From an uncultured Lachnospiraceae bacterium (GTDB lineage Bacteria > Bacillota > Clostridia > Lachnospirales > Lachnospiraceae), in NCBI GenBank assembly GCA_910585005.1, contig CAJUCN010000006.1, positions 144,944 to 208,943 on the forward strand: DNA of 64,000 nt, given 5' to 3'. Positions within the stretch are counted from its first letter, which is position 1, and each line of letters starts with the position of its first letter. A program made the translations under genes and the position numbers. Below the pieces are notes generated by a model. It was not told where the DNA came from. It did not search any database and saw nothing but the letters and a program-made list of their open reading frames with translations. Shown here one piece after another: positions 47,170 through 55,680 of the stretch.

Positions 47170-48936
47170 TTACATCCTTTCCGGTGCAGAAAATCCCAGC
47201 ACATTGATACAAATTTCCAAAAGATCCCTGACAAGCATAAGAAGAGCTATCCAGCCCGCCTTTTTATTCTGGTCTTCTTCTGAAACAATTTTCGTTTCGT
47301 GGTAAAAACGGTTAAAGGCATTTGCAAGGTCATAAATGTATGCACAAACCTTGTGAGGCGCCGTCTCCTGGTAAGCCGCCTCCATCATAGCATTGAATCC
47401 CGCAAGCTGAAGCATCAATGCTTTTTCTGAAACGCTTCCCGCTTCCTGTATGGCAGCTTCCTTTGGTAAACCACCCTGCTCTTTTACTTTATTTAAGATA
47501 GACTTGATTCTGACAATGGTATACAGAATATATGGTCCGGTATCCCCCTCAAAAGAAGTAAATTTATCAATGTCAAAGATATAGTCCTTGGATGCCTGGT
47601 TAGACAAATCCCCGTACTTAATAGCGGAAAGCGCCACTGTCTTTGCCGTCTCTTTTGCCTCCTCGTCCATTTCCCCACGGCCTTCCTCAATCTTCCTTGC
47701 CATCTCATCATTGATCTCCTGCATCAGCATCTCAAGCCGCATGACACCGCCTTCCCTTGTCTTAAAGGGCTTTCCATCCTTGCCGTTCATGGTTCCGAAT
47801 CCAATGTGCAAAAGTTCCGTCTCCTCTTCGACCAGCTTGGCCTTCCTTGCACAGCGGAATATCTGCTCAAAATAAAGATCCTGTCTTTTGTCCGTAACAT
47901 AGATCATCTTATCCGGGTGATATTTTTCCATACGGTCCATAATCGTCGCCAGATCGGTGGTATTATAAAGAGACGCCCCATCCGATTTTAAAATGATGCA
48001 GGGCGGGATTTCTTTGGTATCCGTCTCCTCTTTCACATCCACCACCAGCGCCCCTTCGCTGATATAAGCGTAACCTTCTTTTTTTAGGTAATCCACCATG
48101 CCAGGGATCAGATCCTGGACATCGGATTCCCCTTTCCACAAATCGAACTCCACATCCAAATGGTTATAATTTCTCTTTAAATCTGCAATGGAAACATCCA
48201 TAATATGCCGCCAAAGCGCCCGGTAGCCCCGCACCCCGCTTTGGAGCTTAAATGTTGCTTCCATTGCCAGTGCCTTATACGCCGCATCTTCTTTGGATTT
48301 CGCGCTGGCCGTGGGGTAAATTTCTTCTAATTCCGACAAGGTAAAAGGCGGTTCCTTGGGATATTCCCCTTCAAAATTTTCATCGAAATAGACCAGCCCC
48401 GGCTGCCGTTTATTCAGTTCTGTGATGATCAGTCCCATCTGAAGCCCCCAGTCACCCATGTGGATATCGCCAATCACGTCGTGCCCTGCATACTTTGCGA
48501 TACGCTTAATGCTTTCCCCAATAATCGCCGGACGAAGGTGCCCTACATGAAGGGGCTTTGCCACGTTAGGCCCGCCATAATCCACGATAATCTTGCTGGG
48601 GGTTTGGGGCATGTCCAGCCCGAATTTCAGGCTTTTAGCCATTTGGCACAAATATTCCGCCACAAAACTTTCTTTTACCTTCAAGTTCAAAAATCCTGGC
48701 GCCACCGCCATAACTTCCGAAAACACCTTACTTTCCCCGCATCTATTTGCAACCTCCTGGGCGATCATGATAGGCGCTTTCTTATATAATTTAGCGCCTG
48801 CCATAGCGCCGTTACACTGATATTCACAAAGATCCGGGCGGTTAGATAAGGTCACCTTCCCCAGTTCCCTGTCATAACCCGATGTCTCAAATGCTGCCTT
48901 TATCTCCTCTGAGATCAAATCCAGAAATCTTTTCAT
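47170..48936 (-). CDS. argS: Arginyl-tRNA synthetase
   Basis: A 588-residue class I enzyme that attaches arginine to tRNA-Arg. N-terminal Add-1 domain, HIGH-type motif KPLHVGHLRPAI near residue 118, catalytic core, and the helical anticodon-binding end (LANAFNRFYHETKI...). The KMSK loop is replaced, as in many ArgRS (GFGTMNGKDGKPFKTR region). GGAATAGGAG precedes the ATG at 48936. No T-box is seen in the 144-bp leader. Confidence 0.96.
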   Translation of the reverse strand: MKRFLDLISEEIKAAFETSGYDRELGKVTLSNRPDLCEYQCNGAMAGAKLYKKAPIMIAQEVANRCGESKVFSEVMAVAPGFLNLKVKESFVAEYLCQMAKSLKFGLDMPQTPSKIIVDYGGPNVAKPLHVGHLRPAIIGESIKRIAKYAGHDVIGDIHMGDWGLQMGLIITELNKRQPGLVYFDENFEGEYPKEPPFTLSELEEIYPTASAKSKEDAAYKALAMEATFKLQSGVRGYRALWRHIMDVSIADLKRNYNHLDVEFDLWKGESDVQDLIPGMVDYLKKEGYAYISEGALVVDVKEETDTKEIPPCIILKSDGASLYNTTDLATIMDRMEKYHPDKMIYVTDKRQDLYFEQIFRCARKAKLVEEETELLHIGFGTMNGKDGKPFKTREGGVMRLEMLMQEINDEMARKIEEGRGEMDEEAKETAKTVALSAIKYGDLSNQASKDYIFDIDKFTSFEGDTGPYILYTIVRIKSILNKVKEQGGLPKEAAIQEAGSVSEKALMLQLAGFNAMMEAAYQETAPHKVCAYIYDLANAFNRFYHETKIVSEEDQNKKAGWIALLMLVRDLLEICINVLGFSAPERM

Positions 48937-49028
48937 AATCTCCTATTCCTTTCTCTCCTGCTTTGCGTTCGTTCCACCCATATCCTACCATTTAACCTGC
49001 CTGTAAGCAAGCCTAAATAGTAATGAAA

Positions 49029-49078
49029 AAAGTGTAAAGTCCCGCTGCTTCTATCGACTTTACACTTTCATTTCCAAA
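49029..49078 (-). terminator. Terminator after queH
   Basis: AAAGTGTAAAGTC (49029-49041) and GACTTTACACTTT (49066-49078) form a perfect 13-bp stem; on the minus strand the T-run TTTTTT follows. It lies 3 nt past the queH stop. Confidence 0.85.
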
Positions 49079-49080
49079 TA

Positions 49081-49707
49081 CTATCTACGGGAAAACCCAC
49101 AGCCGCAATAGTCCTGCCGGTACAGATCATATTCCTTGGATAATTCCACGGAGCGCTTGTATCCATCCTTCTTCTTAAAATCAGAGGGAAGAAAAGCCAC
49201 ACCCACTTCCCGCCCGATCCGCTCCCCGATCTCATTGATCTTTTGCGCGTTTTTGAGAGGACTGATGGTCAGCGTAGTGGTAAAATAATCCGCCCCGTAT
49301 TCCTTTGCCCGAATACCAGTCTCCCGAAGCCGCAGTTCATAGCATACCAAACACCGCTCCCCGCCTTCCGGGCAGCCCTCCAAGCCTTTTACAGCCTCAA
49401 AAAACACCCGGCTTTGGTAATCCCCCTCTATAACGCTGATGGGATATGCTTCCTGCTCCCTCGCCTCTAAAGCCTTCGCATGAAACATTTGGATCAGGCG
49501 TTTTTGCTCCTCCACCCGGTGGAGGTATTCTGTTTCCTCTGTAATATTGGGATTATAATAAAATACTGTAATCCGAAAGAACTTTCGCAGATATTCCAAT
49601 ACATAGCTGCTGCACGGCGCACAGCAGCTATGAAGAAATAAGCTCTTCCCCTGGTTTTCCAGTTTACATAAAATTGCATCCAACTCCCGTGAATAATTTC
49701 GGTTCAT
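49081..49707 (-). CDS. queH: Epoxyqueuosine reductase QueH
   Basis: A 208-residue DUF208 enzyme that makes the last step of queuosine, a modified base of tRNA wobble positions. CC motif in LHSCCAPCSSY near residue 28, CLVCYELRLRE near 117 and the C-terminal CGCGFS; these bind an iron-sulfur cluster and a metal. It replaces the cobalamin-dependent QueG. ATG at 49707. Confidence 0.92.
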   Translation of the reverse strand: MNRNYSRELDAILCKLENQGKSLFLHSCCAPCSSYVLEYLRKFFRITVFYYNPNITEETEYLHRVEEQKRLIQMFHAKALEAREQEAYPISVIEGDYQSRVFFEAVKGLEGCPEGGERCLVCYELRLRETGIRAKEYGADYFTTTLTISPLKNAQKINEIGERIGREVGVAFLPSDFKKKDGYKRSVELSKEYDLYRQDYCGCGFSRR

Positions 49708-49751
49708 TCTCCGCCACCGCCTTTACTGCTTATGTGCTTTTCCCCTTCAGA

Positions 49752-51041
49752 TCATTTGATAGAACTTTTTCTATGGATAATATCATCTCTTCCCGGCCCA
49801 TTGGACACCATAGTAATGGGATATCCTATCTGTCCCTCTATAAACGTAATATAGTCTCTGCATTTCTCCGGAAGATCTTCATACTTTCTAATTCCCCTGA
49901 TATCACATTTCCATCCCGGAAGAGTTTTCAGCACCGGTTTTGCCTTTTCCAGCTTACAGGTTACCGGAAAATCCGTAATCACTTCCCCGTCAATTTCATA
50001 TCCCACGCAGACAGGAATTTCATCCAAATACCCCAGCACATCCAGTACTGTAAATGCCACATCCGTAGTTCCCTGCAAGCGGCATCCATACTTGGAAGCC
50101 ACACAGTCGAACCATCCCATACGCCTGGGCCGGCCTGTGGTGGCGCCATACTCTCCGCCGTCACCGCCTCTGCGGCGCAGTTCGTCCGCTTCCTCCCCAA
50201 AGATTTCCGATACGAAAGCTCCTGCCCCCACTGCTGAAGAGTATGCTTTACAGACTGTGATGATCTCCTTGATCTCATAAGGCGGTATACCAGCGCCGAT
50301 AGCCCCATAAGCTGCCAGCGTGGAGGAGGACGTTACCATAGGGTAAATCCCATGATCCGTATCTTTTAACGTCCCAAGCTGCCCTTCTAAAAGGATTGTC
50401 CTGCCTTCCTTCATCGCCTGGTTCAAATAGGCGGATACATCACAGACAAAGGGTTCTATCTTATTTTTATATTCCTGTAAGGTTGCAAACAACTCCCCAG
50501 GATCAATCAGCGGTTTATGGTACATATGTTCCAGCATCACATTCTTCTGTTCACATACCCGTTCCACCTTTTCCTTTAACATTTCCCCCTCAAAAAGCTC
50601 ACTTACCTGGAACCCTATCTTGGCATATTTATCTGAATAAAAGGGTGCGATCCCTGATTTGGTGGAGCCAAAAGACTTCCCGCCAAGACGCTCCTCCTCA
50701 TACTGGTCCAGCAGGATATGGTAAGGCATCACCATCTGGGCCCGGTCAGATACTAAGATCCTGGGCATCGGCACTCCCCTGTCCGTGATCGATTTGATCT
50801 CCTCCATCAGTACCGGGATATTTAACGCCACCCCATTTCCGATCACGCTGGTGGTATGCCCATAAAACACGCCGGAAGGCAGGGTATGCAGTGCAAACTT
50901 CCCATAATTATTTACAATGGTATGCCCCGCATTCGCCCCTCCCTGGAAACGCACAATAATATCCGCCTGCTGTGCCAGCATATCCGTGATCTTACCTTTG
51001 CCCTCATCGCCCCAATTCGCTCCAACTACCGCTTTAACCAT
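49752..51041 (-). CDS. purA: Adenylosuccinate synthetase
   Basis: A 429-residue enzyme of AMP synthesis (IMP plus aspartate and GTP). GTP-binding GANWGDEGKGK near residue 7, catalytic FQGGANAGHTI near 36, and TGRPRRMGWFD near 300. ATG at 51041 behind GAGAGGAGCGGG; a longer frame to 51080 lacks a site. The upstream 67 bp end at an IS200-type insertion, so the promoter must be short or supplied by the insertion. Confidence 0.96.
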   Translation of the reverse strand: MVKAVVGANWGDEGKGKITDMLAQQADIIVRFQGGANAGHTIVNNYGKFALHTLPSGVFYGHTTSVIGNGVALNIPVLMEEIKSITDRGVPMPRILVSDRAQMVMPYHILLDQYEEERLGGKSFGSTKSGIAPFYSDKYAKIGFQVSELFEGEMLKEKVERVCEQKNVMLEHMYHKPLIDPGELFATLQEYKNKIEPFVCDVSAYLNQAMKEGRTILLEGQLGTLKDTDHGIYPMVTSSSTLAAYGAIGAGIPPYEIKEIITVCKAYSSAVGAGAFVSEIFGEEADELRRRGGDGGEYGATTGRPRRMGWFDCVASKYGCRLQGTTDVAFTVLDVLGYLDEIPVCVGYEIDGEVITDFPVTCKLEKAKPVLKTLPGWKCDIRGIRKYEDLPEKCRDYITFIEGQIGYPITMVSNGPGRDDIIHRKSSIK

Positions 51042-51108
51042 TTTCCCGCTCCTCTCACATGTCAGCATATGTTTTGTCATAGAATTCCAAAGAATGTTCC
51101 AGTCGCCC

Positions 51109-51851
51109 CCACCCGTAAAACGGGTGGCTAGGGACGCGGGCTATAAGCCCGCCCTACTTGGCTGCGTCTCAAGACGCTGGCTTTCTCTTTAAGACCATGG
51201 GAAGCCTGCCCACGGCAGTCTTCCCACGGCTCCGTTCAAGCCACATTGCTTTTGACTCGTTGCTGCCCCTAAAGGGGCGTTCGTACTACTCAGCCCTGAC
51301 CCTTAAAAGGGTCTTCATACTCTTTCACACTTAACTTGTCCTGTATGATATCTGCTTTCTCCTGCTCCTGAATATACTTTTTGATCGTGGCTTCATTTAA
51401 TCCTACTGTGCTCACATAATATCCTTCCGACCAAAAGTGACGGTTTCCATACTTGTACTTCAGGTTTGCATGCCTGTCAAACATCATCAGCGCACTTTTC
51501 CCTTTCAGATATCCCATGAACGAGGACACGCTTATCTTCGGCGGTATGCTTACCAGCATATGCACATGGTCAGGCATAAGGTGCCCTTCTAAAATCTCCA
51601 CACCTTTGTAACTGCACAGCTGTTTCAAAATATCCCGCAGATCTGTTTTATATTGATTATAGACAATCTTTCGTCTATACTTTGGGGTGAAGATGATGTG
51701 GTATTTACACATCCACTTCGTGTGTGCGAGCGAATTCGTTTGCTTTGCCATAAAATCACCTTTCCTTTCTCTGATAGTGGCCTGAACACCCCTATTATAA
51801 TGGAAAGGTGATTTTTTGTATAACAATCGTCGCGCACCCGCATAGCGGGTG
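51109..51851 (-). mobile_element. IS200/IS605-type insertion sequence
   Basis: A tnpA gene flanked by subterminal hairpins: CCACCCG-TAAAA-CGGGTGG at the right end (51109-51127) and CACCCGC-ATA-GCGGGTG at the left end (51835-51851). Related arms at both ends and no inverted terminal repeats or target duplication fit IS200-type elements. A further hairpin GCGGGC/GCCCGC (51137-51153) lies inside. True ends may extend 10-40 bp beyond the hairpins. Only tnpA is present, no tnpB. Confidence 0.75.
51290..51751 (-). CDS. tnpA: IS200-family transposase TnpA
   Basis: A 153-residue Y1 HUH transposase. HUH motif in LMPDHVHML near residue 62 and the catalytic Tyr in IKKYIQEQEK near 125. It cuts and joins single-stranded DNA at hairpin ends. 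ATG at 51751 (MAKQTNSLAHTKW) with AAAGGTG upstream; the frame continues to 51826 without a site. Full length, no disruption, so probably functional. Confidence 0.9.
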   Translation of the reverse strand: MAKQTNSLAHTKWMCKYHIIFTPKYRRKIVYNQYKTDLRDILKQLCSYKGVEILEGHLMPDHVHMLVSIPPKISVSSFMGYLKGKSALMMFDRHANLKYKYGNRHFWSEGYYVSTVGLNEATIKKYIQEQEKADIIQDKLSVKEYEDPFKGQG

Positions 51852-51858
51852 GTTTAAC

Positions 51859-51906
51859 GTTGAGTGCATTTCCGTTTCTCTGCCCCGAAACTCCAATGCA
51901 CTCAAC
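51859..51906. repeat. Large inverted repeat beside the IS left end
   Basis: GTTGAGTGCATT (51859-51870) and AATGCACTCAAC (51895-51906) pair perfectly over 12 bp, with an inner GTTTC/GAAAC. It begins 8 bp outside the IS hairpin. It may be the target site, a piece of the native purA upstream region, or part of the IS end. Confidence 0.6.
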
Positions 51907-51932
51907 AGGGTCTATCCGACCCACAATATGAC

Positions 51933-51963
51933 AAAAAGCAGGTTGTAAAAACCTGCTTTTATT
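51933..51963 (-). terminator. Terminator of the ior operon
   Basis: AAAAGCAGGTT and AACCTGCTTTT form an 11-bp stem with T-runs on both strands. It follows the iorB stop by about 80 bp. Confidence 0.8.
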
Positions 51964-52044
51964 ATCAGCTTCTTACTTTCTGATTATACCCTGTGAGCAA
52001 TCATAAGTAAAATCAATATTTATTATATTTGTCATAAATAAATC

Positions 52045-52614
52045 TTATAACTCATATCCAGCTTCAAACGCTCTTTGATTGATCTCCACCGTCTTAGGCG
52101 GCACAGTCTCCCCGATCACTTTGATCCAGTCTTCCTTCGCAAAATCCATCCTCTTAGCCGCCACACCAATGATCACCGTATTAAAGACTCTGGGATTACC
52201 GATCTGGGATGCAAGCGCCTTAGCGTCCACCGATACCACATGGTGTTTCTCCTTTAGATCCTCAATGATATTCTCAGGATACTCGGCCATACCCACTGCC
52301 ACCGGCATAGGATCCATTCTTTGGTCATTGACAATGATCACACCGTCCTTTTTCAAAAAGTGTGCATACCGGAGGGCTTCTAACCGTTCAAAGGCAATCA
52401 GGACATCGGCACATCCCTCCTCCACAATGGGTTCAGACACATGCTCTCCATAACGCACATAGGTTACCACACTGCCTCCACGCTGGGCCATACCGTGCAC
52501 CTCTGAAATCTTCACATCGAAACCTGCCTGTCTTGTGATTCCCCCTAAAATACGGCTGGCAAGCAGGGTTCCCTGTCCCCCCACACCTACGATCATGATA
52601 TTTTTCGTTTCCAT
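52045..52614 (-). CDS. iorB: Indolepyruvate oxidoreductase beta subunit
   Basis: A 189-residue 2-oxoacid:ferredoxin oxidoreductase gamma-type subunit (MIVGVGGQGTLLASRILG near residue 6; EVHGMAQRGGSVV near 38). With IorA it oxidises aryl pyruvates from aromatic amino acids to aryl-acetyl-CoA while reducing ferredoxin. It starts 13 nt after iorA. Confidence 0.94.
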   Translation of the reverse strand: METKNIMIVGVGGQGTLLASRILGGITRQAGFDVKISEVHGMAQRGGSVVTYVRYGEHVSEPIVEEGCADVLIAFERLEALRYAHFLKKDGVIIVNDQRMDPMPVAVGMAEYPENIIEDLKEKHHVVSVDAKALASQIGNPRVFNTVIIGVAAKRMDFAKEDWIKVIGETVPPKTVEINQRAFEAGYEL

Positions 52615-52627
52615 ATCTAAATCCTCC

Positions 52628-54388
52628 CTACTTGTTTTCCAAAAGACTGATCGCCCCGAACTTACAGCTATTCATACAAAGCCCGCAGCCGTTGCACATT
52701 ACAGGGTCAATTTCCACTGTCCCGTCCTTTGCCTTATGCATTGCCGGACACCCGGAGGCCACACACATCCCGCATTTTTTGCATTTTTCAGGATCTACGA
52801 TACATTTCCCTTTCGGAACAAAAGTCTTAAGTAATGCACATTGGGATTTGGTGATGATCACAGATACCTCTTCCCTCTGCGTTTCCTGCTTCAAAAGCCT
52901 CTCCAGCTCTTCCAGATCAAAAGCGTCCACCTCATAAACATGTTCGATCCCCATTGCCTTACAAAGATGATAAAGGTTGATCATATAAGTGGTATCACCC
53001 ATCAGTGTTTTCCCGGTAGCTGCATGATCCTGGTGGCCGGTCATACCGGTGGTGGAATTATCCAAAATGACCACTGTTCCCGTTGCCTTGTTATAGACCA
53101 TATTCATCAGGGAATTGACCCCTGTATGTAAAAAGGTGGAGTCACCGATCACAGCCACCCAATTTTTCACATAATCCTTCCCTTTCGCCTTCTCCATCCC
53201 ATGAAGGTTAGAAATACTTGCCCCCATGCACACCGTAGTATCCACCACGGAAAGCGGCGCCACCGCGCCCAACGTATAACAGCCGATATCCCCCGCTGCA
53301 TGGATCTTCAGCTTCTTTAAAACAGAATAGACGCTTCTATGAGGACAGCCGGGACAAAGAATAGGCGGCCTTGCAGGCACCTGCGCTGGCACGTCGCATT
53401 CCACTTCCTGCCCCAGGATAGCACGACGCAGCATATTGGCGCTGTACTCACCCTGGACAGTAAAGATCTCTTTGCCAATGGCCTGAATGCCCCAGGATTT
53501 CACCTGCTCTTCAATCACAGGCTCTAATTCCTCCACAATATAAAGAGTATCCACTTTAGATGCAAATTCCTGAATCAGCTTCTTCGGAAGAGGATGAACC
53601 AGGCCAAGCTTTAAGACAGAAGCCTCCGGAAGCGCTTCCCTTACATATTGATAAGGGATTCCGCTGGTGATCACACCTATTTTCGTATCCCTGTATTCCG
53701 CTCTATTAAGATCCAGCGTATTGGCATCTAAAGCCATTTTATTAAGACGCTCTTCCACCACAAGATGACGCTTGATGGCATTGGCAGGCATCATAACATT
53801 CTTGGCAATATTCTTCTCATAAGGCTTATCCTCCGGGCATACCCTCTCTTCCAGGTTTACAAGCCCCTGGGAATGGGCCAGCCTGGTGGTCTCCCGCACG
53901 ATAATTGGGGTGTCATATTCTTCCGAAAGTTCAAATGCCCGTTTGATAAATACCCGGGCCTCCTCACTGTCTGAAGGCTCAATTACCGGAACCATGGCCG
54001 CCCGGGCAACCATACGGGAATCCTGCTCATTCTGGGAACTGTAGATTCCCGGATCATCTGCTGCCACTAACACCAGGCCCCCATTTACACCACTGTAGGA
54101 AATCGTATACAGTGGGTCAGAAGCCACATTGACCCCTACATGTTTCATGGATGCCATAGCACGCACTCCGCTTATGGACGCGCCAATTGCCACTTCCATT
54201 GCCACTTTTTCATTAGGTGACCATTCTGCATAAACCTCATCCTTATATTTGACCAGATTTTCACTGATCTCCGTACTTGGCGTTCCCGGATAAGCTGCAG
54301 ATACCTTTACACCTGCCTCATATGCCCCCCTTGCAAGAGCCGCATTGCCAAGCATCATTATTTTTGTCCCTGCATATTCTTTACTCAA
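52628..54388 (-). CDS. iorA: Indolepyruvate oxidoreductase alpha subunit
   Basis: A 586-residue enzyme subunit. Pyrimidine domain (SAAYPGTPSTEI near residue 31; EWSPNEKVAMEVA), thiamine pyrophosphate domain (GDIGCYTLG, then GDSTFLHTG and DNSTTGMTGHQ), and two C-terminal 4Fe-4S motifs (CKKCGMCVASGCP; CNGCGLCMNSC). The start is a TTG at 54388 behind AAAGGTGG. Pairs with IorB downstream; used in amino-acid fermentation. Confidence 0.95.
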   Translation of the reverse strand: MSKEYAGTKIMMLGNAALARGAYEAGVKVSAAYPGTPSTEISENLVKYKDEVYAEWSPNEKVAMEVAIGASISGVRAMASMKHVGVNVASDPLYTISYSGVNGGLVLVAADDPGIYSSQNEQDSRMVARAAMVPVIEPSDSEEARVFIKRAFELSEEYDTPIIVRETTRLAHSQGLVNLEERVCPEDKPYEKNIAKNVMMPANAIKRHLVVEERLNKMALDANTLDLNRAEYRDTKIGVITSGIPYQYVREALPEASVLKLGLVHPLPKKLIQEFASKVDTLYIVEELEPVIEEQVKSWGIQAIGKEIFTVQGEYSANMLRRAILGQEVECDVPAQVPARPPILCPGCPHRSVYSVLKKLKIHAAGDIGCYTLGAVAPLSVVDTTVCMGASISNLHGMEKAKGKDYVKNWVAVIGDSTFLHTGVNSLMNMVYNKATGTVVILDNSTTGMTGHQDHAATGKTLMGDTTYMINLYHLCKAMGIEHVYEVDAFDLEELERLLKQETQREEVSVIITKSQCALLKTFVPKGKCIVDPEKCKKCGMCVASGCPAMHKAKDGTVEIDPVMCNGCGLCMNSCKFGAISLLENK

Positions 54389-54500
54389 AACTTTTCCACC
54401 TTTCGTATTTTACTGCGAAATATTCCATTCTTGATCCGCTTTTTCGACTTTTAACATCATACCATAAACTGCCCTTCTTGGAAACCCAAAAAGACAGCTA

Positions 54501-54529
54501 TTGCAACATAACAAAATTCCTGCTACAAT
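54501..54529 (+). promoter_or_regulatory. Promoter of the thioesterase gene
   Basis: TTGCAA (54501-54506), 17 bp, TACAAT (54524-54529), about 40 bp before the ATG at 54570. Confidence 0.6.
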
Positions 54530-54569
54530 TCGTCTATGCCTGATAAACAACAAGACAAGGAGGTTTTCC

Positions 54570-55058
54570 ATGCCAGATTTCAAAAGACCTGAAAAATCTA
54601 TAGACGCATCACGCACGGAACAGATCCACATGCTCCGTTATGAGGATATCAACGGGGAATGCCGGCTTTTTGGGGGCAAATTGATCTCATGGATCGATGA
54701 AGTGGCCGCTGCAGTTGCAAGACGGCATGCAGGCATACAGGTAACCACTGCCGCCATTGATAATCTGCAATTCAAAAATCCCGCCTTTTTGGACGATCTG
54801 CTTATTATCGTCGGGTATGCGACCTATGTGGGAAATACTTCCATGGAAATCCGGGTGGATACTTATGTAGAATCCCCCGATGGAATGCGCCGTCCCATCA
54901 ACCGCGCCTACCTCACTGTGGTAGCCATCGATAAAGACAACCGCCCTTGTCCGATCCCCTACGGGATCACCATAGAAACGGAATCCCAAAAGTATGAATG
55001 GGACTCCGCGCTAAAAAGAATTAATCTGCGTAATATGCGTAATAAGGAAGGTTTTTAA
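54570..55058 (+). CDS. Acyl-CoA thioesterase, hotdog fold
   Basis: A 162-residue single hotdog domain protein. GGKLISWIDEVAAAVARRHAG is the conserved helix with Asp (about residue 44); FKNPAFLDDLLIIVG and TSMEIRVDTYVE form the sheet. It hydrolyses acyl-CoA, chain length unknown. ATG at 54570 behind AAGGAGG; an upstream open stretch from 54501 is promoter DNA. Confidence 0.85.
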   Translation: MPDFKRPEKSIDASRTEQIHMLRYEDINGECRLFGGKLISWIDEVAAAVARRHAGIQVTTAAIDNLQFKNPAFLDDLLIIVGYATYVGNTSMEIRVDTYVESPDGMRRPINRAYLTVVAIDKDNRPCPIPYGITIETESQKYEWDSALKRINLRNMRNKEGF

Positions 55059-55065
55059 TCCCTTA

Positions 55066-55599
55066 TCAAGATACCGCACATTCCATTTGGCAGTCAAAAG
55101 GTTCTTTTTCCACATGCCCCTGATGGTAGACCTGCGCTTCCACGCACCCCATGGCTTTATAAAAAGCCTGCGTCTCTATGGCCGAATGGGCTGATAAGTA
55201 CAGTTTCCTGGCCCCTTTCTCCCTGGCCCATTCCTTTGCTGCCTGGAAAAGCAGTTTCCCGATCCCTTTTCCACGCATATCCTCTGACACATGAAGACTG
55301 GATAGATCCAGATATCTTTGCTCTCCCCCAAACAGTCCCTTTTCTACGGAAACAAACCCTTTCAGAGAACGTCCGCTAAATGCTCCATACACAAACCCGC
55401 CCGAACAAACTGTGTTCTTCAGACATAAAATCAGTGTCCTATAATCCTCTTCTGACCAGTCGTCTATAAAGGGAGCATCTTTGATGACCCATTCCCCATT
55501 GACCTTCCTCCAGCATTTTGTTACCCTTTGATGCCGGATAAACTTTTCAAATAATTCTCTGTCTATCTCTTTTTCACTTAACATTCTATATGTCATCAT
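55066..55599 (-). CDS. GNAT-family N-acetyltransferase
   Basis: A 177-residue acetyltransferase. Acetyl-CoA loop VSEDMRGKGIGKLLF near residue 106 (R-x-x-G-x-G pattern), then LYLSAHSAIETQAFYKAMG. Substrate unknown. ATG at 55599 with TGGAGAAAAGTTTGG upstream; the longer frame to 55668 is less likely. It lies 81 bp past the permease gene. Confidence 0.8.
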   Translation of the reverse strand: MMTYRMLSEKEIDRELFEKFIRHQRVTKCWRKVNGEWVIKDAPFIDDWSEEDYRTLILCLKNTVCSGGFVYGAFSGRSLKGFVSVEKGLFGGEQRYLDLSSLHVSEDMRGKGIGKLLFQAAKEWAREKGARKLYLSAHSAIETQAFYKAMGCVEAQVYHQGHVEKEPFDCQMECAVS

Positions 55600-55680
55600 T
55601 TTCCAAACTTTTCTCCAATCTATTTTCTGACATGGATCCCCCAAAGTGGGAAACCAGTAGCTGGCCAAGAGACGTTTTCC

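Noticed and set aside
48937..49080. T-box leader for argS
   Set aside because: No T-box bulge (TGGNACC-type) or specifier stem could be seen; the hairpin there is the queH terminator.
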